Positions 51,873 through 60,966 of a stretch of 64,000 nt of DNA are shown here, piece after piece (within the stretch, counting starts at the first letter, position 1; the number at the start of each line of letters is the position of its first letter). Origin of the DNA: Vulcanimicrobiia bacterium. Lineage in GTDB: Bacteria; Vulcanimicrobiota; Vulcanimicrobiia; Vulcanimicrobiales; Vulcanimicrobiaceae. The stretch covers positions 36,930 through 100,929 of the forward strand of contig JAICWY010000001.1 in NCBI GenBank assembly GCA_025934645.1, written 5' to 3'. The notes beneath the pieces are model-generated. The model was not told the DNA's origin. It searched no databases and worked only from the letters and a program-made list of their open reading frames with translations. Made by a program: the position numbers and the translations under genes.

Positions 51873-52632
51873 GTTGTCCGATCTCCTCGCGCAGCGTGTC
51901 GTAGCCTTCGCGCTCGATGCGGTGCGCGAGCTCGGCGTCGCCTTCCTTCACGATGCGGCCGTCGATCAGCACGTGCACCACGTCGGGTTTGACGTGCTGC
52001 AGAATCCGCGGGTAATGCGTGATGATCAGGAAGCCCGTGTCTTTGCCTTCTTCGCTGCGGCGCATCCCATTGACGGAATCACCGACCGCGCGCAGCGCGT
52101 CGACGTCGAGTCCCGAGTCCGTCTCGTCGAGAATCGCATACTTCGGCGCGAGCACCGCCAGTTGCAGCATTTCCAAACGCTTTTTCTCACCGCCCGAGAA
52201 TCCGTCGTTCAAGTAACGGCCCAGGAAGCCCGGATCCATGTCGAGCGCTTCAAGTTTTTCCATCAACAGCGCGCGGAATTTCGCCGGCGTCAGATCGCCG
52301 GGGTGCACCGACTGACGCGCGGCGTACAGGAAGTTCGCAACCTTCACGCCCGGAATCGCGGCCGGATATTGAAACGAGAGGAAGAGCCCGGCCTTCGCGC
52401 GCTTGTCCGGCGCGAGTTCCAGCAGATCTTGCCCGTCGAGCGTTGCGCTGCCGGATTGGATCTGATAGTTCGGATGGCCGGTAAGCGAGAACGCGAGCGT
52501 GGATTTTCCACTGCCGTTGGGTCCCATGAGCGCGTGGACGCGCCCCCGCTCGACCGTGAGGTCGATGCCTTTCAGGATGTTGTTTCCGGCTACGCTCACG
52601 CGCAGATCGTTGATTTTCAGGCCCTGGGACAC
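51865..52632 (-). CDS. sufC: SUF system ABC ATPase SufC
   Basis: 255 residues. Walker A GPNGSGKST, Q-loop FLSFQYPAAIPG, signature FSGGEKKRLEML and Walker B AILDETDSGLD, as expected of SufC. First gene of the minus-strand operon sufC-D-S-U-membrane protein. A good -35/-10 pair lies upstream (52681-52709). Confidence 0.95.
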   Translation of the reverse strand: MSQGLKINDLRVSVAGNNILKGIDLTVERGRVHALMGPNGSGKSTLAFSLTGHPNYQIQSGSATLDGQDLLELAPDKRAKAGLFLSFQYPAAIPGVKVANFLYAARQSVHPGDLTPAKFRALLMEKLEALDMDPGFLGRYLNDGFSGGEKKRLEMLQLAVLAPKYAILDETDSGLDVDALRAVGDSVNGMRRSEEGKDTGFLIITHYPRILQHVKPDVVHVLIDGRIVKEGDAELAHRIEREGYDTLREEIGQLA

Positions 52633-52680
52633 AGGTACTTGGCTCCTCTGAAAGTGATGGACCCGGATGGGCCCGCTGTA

Positions 52681-52709
52681 ATGCTACGACGGGTACCGGA
52701 GAAAGTCAA
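52681..52709 (-). promoter_or_regulatory. Putative sigma-70-type promoter of the suf operon
   Basis: Minus strand: TTGACT (52709-52704), 17-nt spacer, TAGCAT (52686-52681), about 50 nt before the sufC start. Close to the -35/-10 consensus and placed where SufR could act. Confidence 0.55.
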
Positions 52710-52717
52710 GGAAAACC

Positions 52718-52746
52718 TGGACTATCTGCGCATTTCGTGCTAGCAT
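52718..52746 (+). promoter_or_regulatory. Putative promoter of sufR
   Basis: TGGACT (52718-52723), 17-nt spacer, TAGCAT (52741-52746). Transcription would start only a few bases before the sufR ATG (52759), leaving a very short leader. Its -35 lies 8 bp from the -35 of the divergent suf promoter, so one bound repressor could block both. Confidence 0.45.
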
Positions 52747-52758
52747 CGTCGGAAGGAT

Positions 52759-53412
52759 ATGCAAGCCGACCGCTTTTTCCAGAGTACCCGCGGCCGCATC
52801 GTTGAAGAGCTGCGCCGCCGCAAATCCGCGTCCGCCGTCGAACTGGCGCGGACGTTCGGGCTTTCCCCGAACGCCATCCGCCAGCAACTCGTCGTGTTGG
52901 AGCGTGACGGCCTTGTCGTGGAAAAATCGGTCCGCCGCGGCCCGACCAAGCCGACGTACGAATTCTCGCTAACCGGCGAAGCCGAGAAACTCTTCCCTCA
53001 GAATTACGACAAGATGCTGGGCGCGGTATTACGCGAGCTGCGCCAGCAGTACGGTCCGGAGGGCGTGAGCAAAGTCTTCGACGGTATCGCCAAGCGCACG
53101 GTTGCCAAGGCCAAGGAGCGCGTCACCGGGTCCAACACCGAACAGAAGGCCGCGCAGCTGGCCGAGGTGTTGCGCGAGGGCGGCGTCGTCGCCGAATTCA
53201 GCCTTATCGACGGCGGCTTCGAGTTGCGCGAACACAACTGCCCGTACTCCGAGGTCGCGAAAGAACACCCTGAGGTTTGTTCGGTGATCCACCACGTGCT
53301 CGATGAGACGATTGGCGGGGAACATATTCAGACGGAGTCGATTGCAACCGGCGGCGCCGAATGCCGGTTCGAAGTTAAAGCAAAGAAGCCACTTTCCGCA
53401 GCGGAGCGCTAA
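52759..53412 (+). CDS. sufR: SufR-like Fe-S-sensing transcriptional repressor
   Basis: 217 residues. An N-terminal winged helix (RIVEELRRRKSASAVELARTF, then SPNAIRQQLVVLERDGLV) and a C-terminal sensor with three Cys at 161, 174 and 202; the spacing of 13 and 28 matches the cluster ligands of cyanobacterial SufR. It should repress the divergent suf operon when its cluster is intact. Followed 8 bp later by an IscU-like gene. Confidence 0.9.
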   Translation: MQADRFFQSTRGRIVEELRRRKSASAVELARTFGLSPNAIRQQLVVLERDGLVVEKSVRRGPTKPTYEFSLTGEAEKLFPQNYDKMLGAVLRELRQQYGPEGVSKVFDGIAKRTVAKAKERVTGSNTEQKAAQLAEVLREGGVVAEFSLIDGGFELREHNCPYSEVAKEHPEVCSVIHHVLDETIGGEHIQTESIATGGAECRFEVKAKKPLSAAER

Positions 53413-53420
53413 CAGCAAGC

Positions 53421-53921
53421 ATGGATTTTCCGAAATTTCAAAGACTGGTCGAAGAGCGTGCGGGATTTCGCACGATGGACAACGCGACCGCCAGCGGCGA
53501 GTACTTCAGCGACTCGTGCGGTGACATGTACAATTTCTTTTTGAAGATCGGCCCGGGCGCGATCATCGAAGATATTTCGTACTTCACGACCGGCTGCGGC
53601 TTCGGCACGGCGACGTGCAGTCTGGTCGTCGACCTCGCGAAAGGCAAAAGCGTTTCCGAGGCTTCGGCTATTGCTGCTGAAGATATCGAACGCGAACTCG
53701 GCGGCTATCCCGAGAAGAAAAAAGATTATCCGCAGCGCGCGCTTGAAGCGCTGCACGTCGCGCTCGACGACTATAAAGCCAAAGTCGCTTCGGGTTCCCT
53801 TCCCGACTATAGCGCGATGGCTGCCCCCGAACGCGCACCGCAGCCGGCCGCCGCAGCGCCGGCGCCGGAACCGCCTGCCCAAACGGCGGACGACGGCAAA
53901 CTGCTGATTAAGCTGCGCTAG
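53421..53921 (+). CDS. IscU/NifU-like scaffold lacking the third cluster Cys
   Basis: 166 residues. IscU-like N-terminal 120 residues: Cys33 with Asp35 (DSCGDMYN) and Cys59 (TTGCGFGTATC, with an additional Cys66). The segment that normally carries His-Cys is KKKDYPQRALEAL, so the third ligand is absent. A Pro/Ala-rich linker (about 134-158) ends in DDGKLLIKLR. Co-oriented with sufR. Probably a second Fe-S or sulfur-handling scaffold. Its stop codon overlaps the convergent gene's stop in a CTAG palindrome. Confidence 0.82.
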   Translation: MDFPKFQRLVEERAGFRTMDNATASGEYFSDSCGDMYNFFLKIGPGAIIEDISYFTTGCGFGTATCSLVVDLAKGKSVSEASAIAAEDIERELGGYPEKKKDYPQRALEALHVALDDYKAKVASGSLPDYSAMAAPERAPQPAAAAPAPEPPAQTADDGKLLIKLR

Positions 53922-54796
53922 CCGTTGCTGTCGTAGGTTACTTTGAACAAGTAACTTGACGGCACCGGCCGGCAATAGGCGCGTGCGCCCGTGTACCGGC
54001 TGCTCTTCGCGGCGCGTAGGCTGGCATCGTCGAACATGCTAAAGCCGGACGGTCCCCAGATCCACGCATCTCGAATGGAGCCGTCGGGAGAGAGCGCCAC
54101 CTCCACCGCGTTTTGGGCTTGACCGATGTACGATGCGCGCATGAAGTCCGGATAAACGGGCTCGGCTTGCCTCGTTACTTCGGCGTCGCGAAACGGCTCT
54201 GCGCAACTCGAGTCGCCGAGTGAGCTCGATGTTTGCCCTTTTAGAATCGTCGCGTTGGGTCCCGGCGGAATATCGAGATGATCTTCGTCTTTCGGATCCA
54301 GCCAGCTACGAGATTTCGGCCTTTTCGATTCGTCTTGTGCCTGCTGTTTTGAAGGCCCGGGCGGCGGCGGGCAAATGACGGTGCCTTCGGCCGGCCAATT
54401 GAACATGTCGTCGCCCGTGACCGTAATACTGTAGACCCATGCGTGCGCTATTGTGGAAGCTGTGGGAAACCGCACGTACATAATGGGCGTGATCCAGTCG
54501 TGCCGGGTGAATGCGGCCGAAGAGGTCGTATAATGCCGGTCTTTTTCAAGTAATGCTGTTGGCGGCACATCCGCCGTGAACCAACCCGCACTCGTGTCGA
54601 ACGCAAGCTTCGCGCTTGTAATCGTCCGAGGCCCGTACGCTGAAAGCTCGATACCGAAGAGCGTGGGGGACGGCGTGTCCGCCACGTGATCGTAGGTAAG
54701 TCTCGCCGGGCAAAACTCCACGATTGCCATCGCCGGGCGGCAATCCAACACAAAAAACGCCGCGCAGCAAAGCGCGAAAAGCAACACCCGTTTCAT
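53918..54796 (-). CDS. Secreted TonB_C-like protein (EFCPA family, copy 2)
   Basis: 292 residues. Signal peptide ending about DCRPAMA, then VEFCPARL, GWFTADVPPTALL, a second conserved Cys in EGTVICPPPP, and a TonB_C-like end (VEVALSPDGSIRDAWIWGPSG, SSRYTGARAYCRPVPSSY). Same plan as the gene at 17966. It adds two Cys (SSCAEPF, RAYCRP) that may form a disulphide. ATG at 54796. Function unknown. Confidence 0.75.
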   Translation of the reverse strand: MKRVLLFALCCAAFFVLDCRPAMAIVEFCPARLTYDHVADTPSPTLFGIELSAYGPRTITSAKLAFDTSAGWFTADVPPTALLEKDRHYTTSSAAFTRHDWITPIMYVRFPTASTIAHAWVYSITVTGDDMFNWPAEGTVICPPPPGPSKQQAQDESKRPKSRSWLDPKDEDHLDIPPGPNATILKGQTSSSLGDSSCAEPFRDAEVTRQAEPVYPDFMRASYIGQAQNAVEVALSPDGSIRDAWIWGPSGFSMFDDASLRAAKSSRYTGARAYCRPVPSSYLFKVTYDSNG

Positions 54797-54798
54797 GC

Positions 54799-55347
54799 TC
54801 AGCCGTTCAGCGCGGCGCGGTCGCGAACCTCGTACCGGGTTGTGCGGGCGTCCGGCAGCGATTCGAAGAGCGAGATGTGCGCGACGCGCATGCGCACCGC
54901 TTCCATATCCAGCATCGGAAGATGCGCGCGTCCCTCTTTGACGCGCGCGATTGTGACGTGTGCGACGGCGTCCTGCGTAAAGGTAAATCCCAGGTCCTCG
55001 TACGCCGCTTGGGCCGCGCGCGCAACCCGGCGGAAGCCTTCGCCTTGATCGTGCGATCCGAGCCAAATGATGCGCGGCCGGCGCTCGTGCGGAAAAGCGC
55101 CGACCCGATCGAGCGTGATGTCGAACGGCGCCTGATTTTGCGCAACCGCTTGCAGCGCGTCGCGGATCGCTTCGACACGTTCTGCGTCGACCCACCCCAA
55201 AAATGCGAGCGTGATGTGCAACTTTTCCGGAGCCTCGAAGCGCCCGGGGAACGCGGCCGCTTGCAATCGCGCCGAAACCGCCACGCACGCCGCCCGAGCG
55301 TGCTCGTCCAGTTCGATTCCCGCAAAGAATTTCGGGCGGTAGGTCAC
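54799..55347 (-). CDS. thpR: RNA 2',3'-cyclic phosphodiesterase ThpR
   Basis: 182 residues. The two HxT catalytic motifs of 2H phosphoesterases: HITLAFLG near residue 44 and HVTIARVKEG near 129. N-terminal KFFAGIELDE matches the family. It opens 2',3'-cyclic phosphates on RNA ends. GTG start. Located 2 bp before the TonB_C-like gene. Confidence 0.9.
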   Translation of the reverse strand: MTYRPKFFAGIELDEHARAACVAVSARLQAAAFPGRFEAPEKLHITLAFLGWVDAERVEAIRDALQAVAQNQAPFDITLDRVGAFPHERRPRIIWLGSHDQGEGFRRVARAAQAAYEDLGFTFTQDAVAHVTIARVKEGRAHLPMLDMEAVRMRVAHISLFESLPDARTTRYEVRDRAALNG

Positions 55348-55350
55348 GCG

Positions 55351-55986
55351 CTATTGCAAGTAGGGATTGGAGTTGCGCTCTACGCCGATCGTCGTAAACG
55401 GGCCGTGTCCGGGGACGACGTTCGTTTCGTCTGAAAAATCCAGAAGCTTGCGGTGAATGCTTGCAACGATGTCTTCCATCGAGGTGCCGCCCAGATCCCA
55501 GCGCCCGATGGAGCCGGCGAAGAGCGTATCGCCTGAAAAAATCACTGTGTCGTCCGCGTTGCGCAGGGCGAAACAAACGCTTCCGGGCGTGTGCCCCGGC
55601 GTGTGCAAGACGTCCAGGCGAACGCCGCCTGCCGCGACTGTTTCGCCGTCGCGAAGTTCGCCGTCCAGCTCGACAACTCGCGGCGCTTCGCGCAAGCCGA
55701 TCCACGACGCCTGAATTCCAAGCGTGCGATACAGCGGCAAGTCCGCGGCATGCAGCAATCCGTGCGCGCCGGTTCGTTCGCGCAGCGCGCCTAAGTCGCC
55801 GATATGATCGATGTGGGCGTGCGTGTGCACCAAGTAGCGCGGTTTCAAATTATGCGCCTGCAGCCGGCGGACGACTTCGTCGACGCCGTCGCCGCCGTCG
55901 ATCACGATCGCCTCGCCGGTCGTTTCATCGCCGGCGATCGTGCAGTTACAAGCGAGCGGGCCGACGGGAAACGTATCGATAATCAC
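55351..55986 (-). CDS. MBL-fold metallo-hydrolase (glyoxalase II-like)
   Basis: 211 residues. Zinc motif THAHIDHIGDLG, then HTPGHTPGSVCF, FSGDTLFAGSIGRWDL and PGHGPFTTIGVE. This set matches small hydroxyacylglutathione-hydrolase-like thioesterases; the glutathione-specific C-terminal domain is missing, so the thiol substrate is open. GTG start; 3 bp from thpR. Confidence 0.88.
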   Translation of the reverse strand: MIIDTFPVGPLACNCTIAGDETTGEAIVIDGGDGVDEVVRRLQAHNLKPRYLVHTHAHIDHIGDLGALRERTGAHGLLHAADLPLYRTLGIQASWIGLREAPRVVELDGELRDGETVAAGGVRLDVLHTPGHTPGSVCFALRNADDTVIFSGDTLFAGSIGRWDLGGTSMEDIVASIHRKLLDFSDETNVVPGHGPFTTIGVERNSNPYLQ

Positions 55987-56024
55987 CCCTGGCAGTTAGG
56001 ACGCGCGCGCGCCGCGCTCCTGGC

Positions 56025-58799
56025 CTAATACCCCGCGGCGGCGTACAACGCCTGAATCTGCGCTGCGGAGAGCGCGCTCGGGAAAAACGCGTGCTGGCCG
56101 ATGTAGCCGTTCCACTTATAGTAGGTGCCGGTGTTGTATTGGCCGACGTAATACGCTTGCGTAAAAGCTGCCGCAGAATGCGATAACGTCATGCTGCTGT
56201 CGAATGCGCCGTTGATGTAATAGCTTTGCGTTTGCGCGCCGGCATCGTAAACGAAAACGACGTTGTTCCAAGCGTTGTTCGTCAAATGCCCGACGGAAAC
56301 GAAATTCCCGTTCATCTGCGAGAGGAGCGCGCCCGCGCTGCTGACCAGCATCCGGTGAGCGCCGTCATAGCCCCAGATCGTCATATAGCTGCTGCTGAGC
56401 TTCGGATAGACCCACGTCGAGAACGAGTATGACGTGCCTGAAATGGCGTTAGGATTGGGCAGCGATACGCCCACGCTCGCGGCTCCGCCCGGGAGTCCGA
56501 TGGCAAGTGAGGGCGCGTTCAGCAGCGGTCCGGCGTTTCCGAAACTCACATTGCCGACGTACGTACCGTTGATTTGCGTCGGCGAATGGTCGACAGCGGT
56601 GGGTCCCGATGTTTCGTCCAGCGGGAAATACTGCGTTGGATTGTCGGCGAGTACGGTGCTGCTGTACGTGCTTTGCGGAGTCGCCGTCGGCGTGGGCGTC
56701 GGAACGGGTGAGGGCGTAACGGTCGGAACCGGCGTTGGTGTCGGCGCTATGGTCGGCGCCGGTGTCGGTATCGGTGTGGGTGTCGGCGTCGGCGTCGGCG
56801 TAGGAGCCGGAGACGGTGACGGTGACGGTGACGGTGACGGCGTGGGTAGCGCGCAGTTTGCGCCAAAACAGATGGCCGTGATCGCGTGCAGCTCGATGCC
56901 GTTGGCGGATTCGCCAACCGCGTAGTTCGGATCGTAATCGAAGAATCCGACGCCTTGCAGCGAAATAGTTTGATTCTCGCTCGTCGCCGTGGTGCTCACA
57001 TTTGGAATAGCGTTGTCGATGGTCGACCGCACGCTGCTGATTTGTGAGGCCAGCGTGCTTTGCGGAGCGCAGGCCGGATCAGGGCTTTCAGAAATCAGCG
57101 TGTTACCCGACGCATCTTTGAGCACGAGATGATAATCCGAATCCACCGTTTTCTGGATCTGCGTGAGCGTAACGTTGGTCAACTGATAAACGGTCGTCTC
57201 TTGCGGGCTTACCCGTGGCGTCGTCGTTGTAATGAGCGGCGGCGCTACCGAAGCCAACTGCGAGATCGCGGTCTGAACCGGCGTCATGTCGATAGACGAC
57301 GCGTCCGGATCCGTTGCGACTTTGATCGGCCAGCGGTATCCGCCGCACGGCGAGTCCGGCGCAGGCGTGGGCGTAGCGGTCGGCGCCGGACCCGGCGTTG
57401 ATGCTTGCCCCGGCGTATATCCCGCGGCTTGATAATGCGCGGCGATGCGGCCGGCGCTGAGAGCGCTTTTGTAGAATGAAAATTGCGCGAGCCCGCCGTT
57501 CCATTGATACGCCGTCTGCGTGGCGCCATATTGCCCGATGTAATACGTTGAAGCGAACGCCGCTTGCGAGGTGGAGACGCTCGCACTCGCATCTGCAGTA
57601 CCGTCGATATAATACGTCGCCGTCGCGCCGGCGGCATTGTACACGAAATCAATCTGATGCCACGCGTTCGCAGCCAGCGCTTTCGTCGAGACGAAATTGC
57701 CGTTCATCTGCGAGAGCAGCGTGCCGGTGGTGCTGACGAGAAGACGATGATTGCCGTCGAAGCCCCAGATCGTCGTATAGCTTTTTCCGAGACGCGGTTT
57801 GACCCACGACTCGATTGTGTACGACGTACCGGCTGGCGCACTCGGATTCGGCAAGGTAACATTTGTGACGGTCGCCTTTGCAAACATTTGAATGCCGGCG
57901 GAAGACGTGCCGTTGAGCGGCCCGTCCTGACCGTAGAGAATCGCGCCGATGTACGCGCCGTTTATCTGTGAGGGCGAACTGTCGTGCGCGCTTGGACCGG
58001 CGGCTTCGTCTAATTGAAAGTACTGCACCGGGTTATCCGCCAGCACGGCTGCGGAGTACCCGGATGAAGCGGCCGTCGAGGCCGGCGTCGGCGATGGCAT
58101 CGGAGTGCTCGTCTGCGCGACACCCGCGGATCCGGTGACCGACGACGTCGTTCCGGCGCCGGCTTGATAAGCGAATGATTGCGATGACGACGAAAGGTTG
58201 CGCACGTAGAATTTTACGCCGAGACGATCCGATGAGGAGGCCGCTTGCACGCTGCCGTTTACCGTGTACGAGTGCGTTCCGGCGACGCCGAGCGAATCCG
58301 TCAAGTTCGCAAGATCGCCCACGAGCGCGAGGCCGCTTGTAGAAGGACCGCCCGATGAATCGACGCGGTAGATTTTTACTTCCGTAATCTCTAAATTCGC
58401 GTTCGGAACGGTAACGTTCAAGACGATCGAATAGCTCTGCGCCGGCCAGGCGGTTGATCCCGGGCTGCCTGCAGGTGTAACCCAGCCGAAATTCGCGAAA
58501 GCGCTTCCGTCATAACTCAACGTTTGGTTACCTAGAGTACCGTTCGCCGTCGTGTCGAGCTCGCGCGAGATCGCGCCGCTTTCCTTGTACGTGTAGAAAA
58601 GCGTAGAGGGCGCGCTTGTCGCGCTGGGCGCAAAGCGCATCTGGGCGGTTACGCTTTGCATGCCGCGTACACCGCCGGCACCTCCGATAGCCGGCAACGC
58701 ACCTCCGGAGCCGTGGCCGCCGCACGATGCGAAGAGCGGCACGCCCGCCAAGAGCACGAGCAGTCCGAAAGTCAACCGGAATGAGGTCCGCACCCGCAT
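56025..58799 (-). CDS. Large lipoprotein with two duplicated LamG/concanavalin-like domains
   Basis: About 924 residues from ATG 58799 (an upstream GTG at 58838 would add 13). Lipobox LFASC; beta-rich N-terminal domain (about 20-240), LamG domain 1 (about 265-475), a middle domain with [14 protein letters not shown], a TPTPTP linker, and LamG domain 2 (about 720-924). Both LamG copies share [39 protein letters not shown] and YY(I)NG. Probably surface-exposed carbohydrate or protein binding. Monocistronic. Confidence 0.82.
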   Translation of the reverse strand: MRVRTSFRLTFGLLVLLAGVPLFASCGGHGSGGALPAIGGAGGVRGMQSVTAQMRFAPSATSAPSTLFYTYKESGAISRELDTTANGTLGNQTLSYDGSAFANFGWVTPAGSPGSTAWPAQSYSIVLNVTVPNANLEITEVKIYRVDSSGGPSTSGLALVGDLANLTDSLGVAGTHSYTVNGSVQAASSSDRLGVKFYVRNLSSSSQSFAYQAGAGTTSSVTGSAGVAQTSTPMPSPTPASTAASSGYSAAVLADNPVQYFQLDEAAGPSAHDSSPSQINGAYIGAILYGQDGPLNGTSSAGIQMFAKATVTNVTLPNPSAPAGTSYTIESWVKPRLGKSYTTIWGFDGNHRLLVSTTGTLLSQMNGNFVSTKALAANAWHQIDFVYNAAGATATYYIDGTADASASVSTSQAAFASTYYIGQYGATQTAYQWNGGLAQFSFYKSALSAGRIAAHYQAAGYTPGQASTPGPAPTATPTPAPDSPCGGYRWPIKVATDPDASSIDMTPVQTAISQLASVAPPLITTTTPRVSPQETTVYQLTNVTLTQIQKTVDSDYHLVLKDASGNTLISESPDPACAPQSTLASQISSVRSTIDNAIPNVSTTATSENQTISLQGVGFFDYDPNYAVGESANGIELHAITAICFGANCALPTPSPSPSPSPSPAPTPTPTPTPTPIPTPAPTIAPTPTPVPTVTPSPVPTPTPTATPQSTYSSTVLADNPTQYFPLDETSGPTAVDHSPTQINGTYVGNVSFGNAGPLLNAPSLAIGLPGGAASVGVSLPNPNAISGTSYSFSTWVYPKLSSSYMTIWGYDGAHRMLVSSAGALLSQMNGNFVSVGHLTNNAWNNVVFVYDAGAQTQSYYINGAFDSSMTLSHSAAAFTQAYYVGQYNTGTYYKWNGYIGQHAFFPSALSAAQIQALYAAAGY
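56690..56850. repeat. GT/GGC-rich simple repeat coding the TP linker
   Basis: On the plus strand GTCGGCGTGGGCGTC- and GACGGTGACGGTGACG-type repeats; on the coding minus strand they code alternating Thr-Pro and Ser-Pro between the middle domain and LamG domain 2. Confidence 0.8.
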
Positions 58800-58884
58800 A
58801 GGATCACCCGTCACGCGCCAACCAATTTTGCGTAACACTTTGATGAGGAAGCTGTAAAGGGCCGTTAGTCTGCCGATACCCGAA

Positions 58885-59424
58885 ATGGTGGATATTTCAT
58901 TGGATATCGCGCGCGTTCAAGCGCGAATTGCCGAGTTGAGCGGCACGCCGGCATCGCAGGCGCCGGGCGCGCAGTCGTTTTCCTCTGCACTCGACGCTGC
59001 TTCTGCACCGCCGCTTCAGCAAGAAGGTGGTGCGATGCTATGGCCCGTTGCCGGTACCGTAACTTCCGGCTTCGGTGAACGGCGCAATCCGATGGGCGCC
59101 GGCGACGATTTTCACCCCGGCCTAGACATCGCGGCCGATTCCGGAACGCCGATTGCCGCAGCGGCAGCAGGCCGCGTCATTGCTGCGGGACCCGACGGCG
59201 GTTATGGAAATCTTATCGTGGTGGATAATGGAAACGGCGTAACGACGCGCTACGGTCATTGCTCGCAGATCTTCGCGCGCGTGGGTGAAAGCGTTGCCGC
59301 AGGCCAAACGATCGGCGCAGTCGGATCCACGGGGCGTTCCACGGGTCCGCACTTGCATTTTGAAGTGCGCATGGATGACAAACCGGTCGATCCGCAGCCG
59401 TTCTTAGGCGCTAATCGATCTTAA
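58885..59424 (+). CDS. M23 (LytM-type) peptidase-domain protein
   Basis: 179 residues. The N-terminal 45 are helical with no clear signal peptide. The M23 domain has [12 protein letters not shown] (HxxxD), YGHCSQIF and [10 protein letters not shown] (HxH), so all zinc and catalytic positions are present. Such enzymes cut murein cross-links. Export route not visible. Divergent from the LamG lipoprotein, 46-85 bp apart. Confidence 0.86.
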   Translation: MVDISLDIARVQARIAELSGTPASQAPGAQSFSSALDAASAPPLQQEGGAMLWPVAGTVTSGFGERRNPMGAGDDFHPGLDIAADSGTPIAAAAAGRVIAAGPDGGYGNLIVVDNGNGVTTRYGHCSQIFARVGESVAAGQTIGAVGSTGRSTGPHLHFEVRMDDKPVDPQPFLGANRS

Positions 59425-59902
59425 TTCCGAAGTCGTGAAAGTCGCCGTTGTAGTACCCGAGCGGCGAGCCGGAGCGTGAGACGCACGAGAGTACGCGCCC
59501 GATGAAGATGCTGTGCGAGCCGGCGTGGTGCTCTTCGACCACTTCGCAATCGAAATGCGCAACAGCGTCCCGCAACACTGCGGCGCCCGTAACGTCCGTT
59601 TCATAAGCCACGCCCTCGAATTGGTTCTCGCGCAACCGGCTGGCGAAGCGCTCCGCGATCGCGCGCTGATCGCCGGCGAGCAAATTCACGCAAAAGACCT
59701 TCGAAGCTGAAATGTACAAATAACTGCGGGCTTCGCGGTTTATGCAGATGAGAACCAGCGGCGGATCCACCGAGACGCTGGCGAAAGCGGAAACGGTAAC
59801 GCCGCGCGGTTCGCCGTCGCGCAGGCTCGTAACGACGGTAACGCCCGTCGGAAAATGCCGCATCGCCGCTTTGAATTCCGCGGCGCCGGGGGCGCGACTC
59901 AC
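59411..59902 (-). CDS. Flavin reductase-like domain protein
   Basis: 163 residues, FMN-binding split-barrel. MRHFPTGVTVVTS, GVTVSAFASVSVDPPLVLICIN, FCVNLLAGDQRAIAERFA and IFIGRVLS are typical of reductase components of two-component flavin monooxygenases. GTG at 59902 overlaps the O-methyltransferase stop (GTGA). Its monooxygenase partner is not in the window. The 3' end overlaps the M23 gene by 14 bp. Confidence 0.87.
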   Translation of the reverse strand: MSRAPGAAEFKAAMRHFPTGVTVVTSLRDGEPRGVTVSAFASVSVDPPLVLICINREARSYLYISASKVFCVNLLAGDQRAIAERFASRLRENQFEGVAYETDVTGAAVLRDAVAHFDCEVVEEHHAGSHSIFIGRVLSCVSRSGSPLGYYNGDFHDFGIKID

Positions 59903-60486
59903 CGTTTGCGCGCGCCGATGCCCAAGCCGCCGCCGAGCGGAATGATCGTGGAATCTAAATTGGGCTGGCGGAGAAACGTTGTATTGAACTCGCCGGTTTC
60001 GCCGGTGCTCAACAGCCCGTTGAAGATGATCAAACCGGAAAGTTTGAGCAGCGGCACGCAATATTCCAAATACGCTTCGTACACGCTTTTCGGCGCGTCG
60101 ATGAAAACGATGTCCATGTTGCGCTGCGGGAATAGCGGGAGCACGTCGAGCGCCGGCTGATTGACGATCTCGATGTAATCATCTTCGCCTGCGCGCTCGA
60201 AATAGGTGCGCGCGATGTCGGTACGCTCGATGTCGGGATCGAACGTCCAAATTCTGCCGGCGGGCGGCTGCGCGAGCGCCATCCACAGTGTCGCATACCC
60301 GTACGCGGTGCCGACTTCCAAAATCCGGTTCGCCTGCATTGCGTGTACGAGCGTCGAGAGCAAGCGTCCGACGGGGCGCGCAACGAAACTGACGTCTTCT
60401 TTGCGTCCGTATTGCTCGAGCTCCAGCAGCAGCGGATGCGGCGCCGGATGCGCGTCTTCCAAATACGAGGATACGTCGTCTACCAT
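59899..60486 (-). CDS. SAM-dependent O-methyltransferase (family 3)
   Basis: 195 residues. RILEVGTAYGYATLWMA is the SAM motif, IWTFDPDIERTDIAR the acidic second motif, and DIVFIDAPKSVYEAYL the metal-binding region (the typical Asp-Lys pair appears as DAPK). Matches catechol/caffeoyl-CoA O-methyltransferase-type enzymes. Translationally overlaps the flavin reductase, hinting at modification of one aromatic compound by both. Confidence 0.86.
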   Translation of the reverse strand: MVDDVSSYLEDAHPAPHPLLLELEQYGRKEDVSFVARPVGRLLSTLVHAMQANRILEVGTAYGYATLWMALAQPPAGRIWTFDPDIERTDIARTYFERAGEDDYIEIVNQPALDVLPLFPQRNMDIVFIDAPKSVYEAYLEYCVPLLKLSGLIIFNGLLSTGETGEFNTTFLRQPNLDSTIIPLGGGLGIGARKR

Positions 60487-60503
60487 GCAAGTTCGTAGTT
60501 AGT

Positions 60504-60965
60504 TTACAGGCCTACGATTCCTTGATGCGAGTATCCGAACGCCATGAAGAAGAGAAGCGGGACTGAAAGCACCGTGTTCACGCGGGCCCAAAGCAGTGCC
60601 GCATTCACGTCGTTCGTGCGCATAGGGCCAATCGTGACGATCAGCATGATCGTGCCGAGCCATGCGCCGATGCCGATCGGCGCGTAGATGCCGCGCAGCA
60701 GAAACGCGTCAACCAAACCGTAATGCCCGGGAACGGACAAGGTGCTCAGCAAGCCGCACCCGAGCAACCACGCAACGATTGCCGAGCCGCGCAGCAATTG
60801 TCCCAGACGCGTCGCAATGAGCGCGTCCAGAACCGCAACGTCACCGGGAGCGGCTGCAGCGCCCCGAGCGCGCGCGTAGACGAAATCCGTGTAATACTGC
60901 AAACCGAGCCACACGATCGCGGCCAGTTCGTGAAACCAGCGAAGGAGCGCGGCCGACCAATCCAT
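60504..60965 (-). CDS. Four-helix membrane protein (CopD/PuuD membrane-domain-like)
   Basis: 153 residues with four hydrophobic segments. Begins LLRWFHELAAIVWLGLQYYTDFV, a pattern seen in CopD-like and urate-hydroxylase PuuD membrane domains with a possible haem-ligating His. Follows a 36-residue membrane peptide gene by 1 bp. Function not assigned. Confidence 0.62.
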   Translation of the reverse strand: MDWSAALLRWFHELAAIVWLGLQYYTDFVYARARGAAAAPGDVAVLDALIATRLGQLLRGSAIVAWLLGCGLLSTLSVPGHYGLVDAFLLRGIYAPIGIGAWLGTIMLIVTIGPMRTNDVNAALLWARVNTVLSVPLLFFMAFGYSHQGIVGL

Positions 60966-60966
60966 G

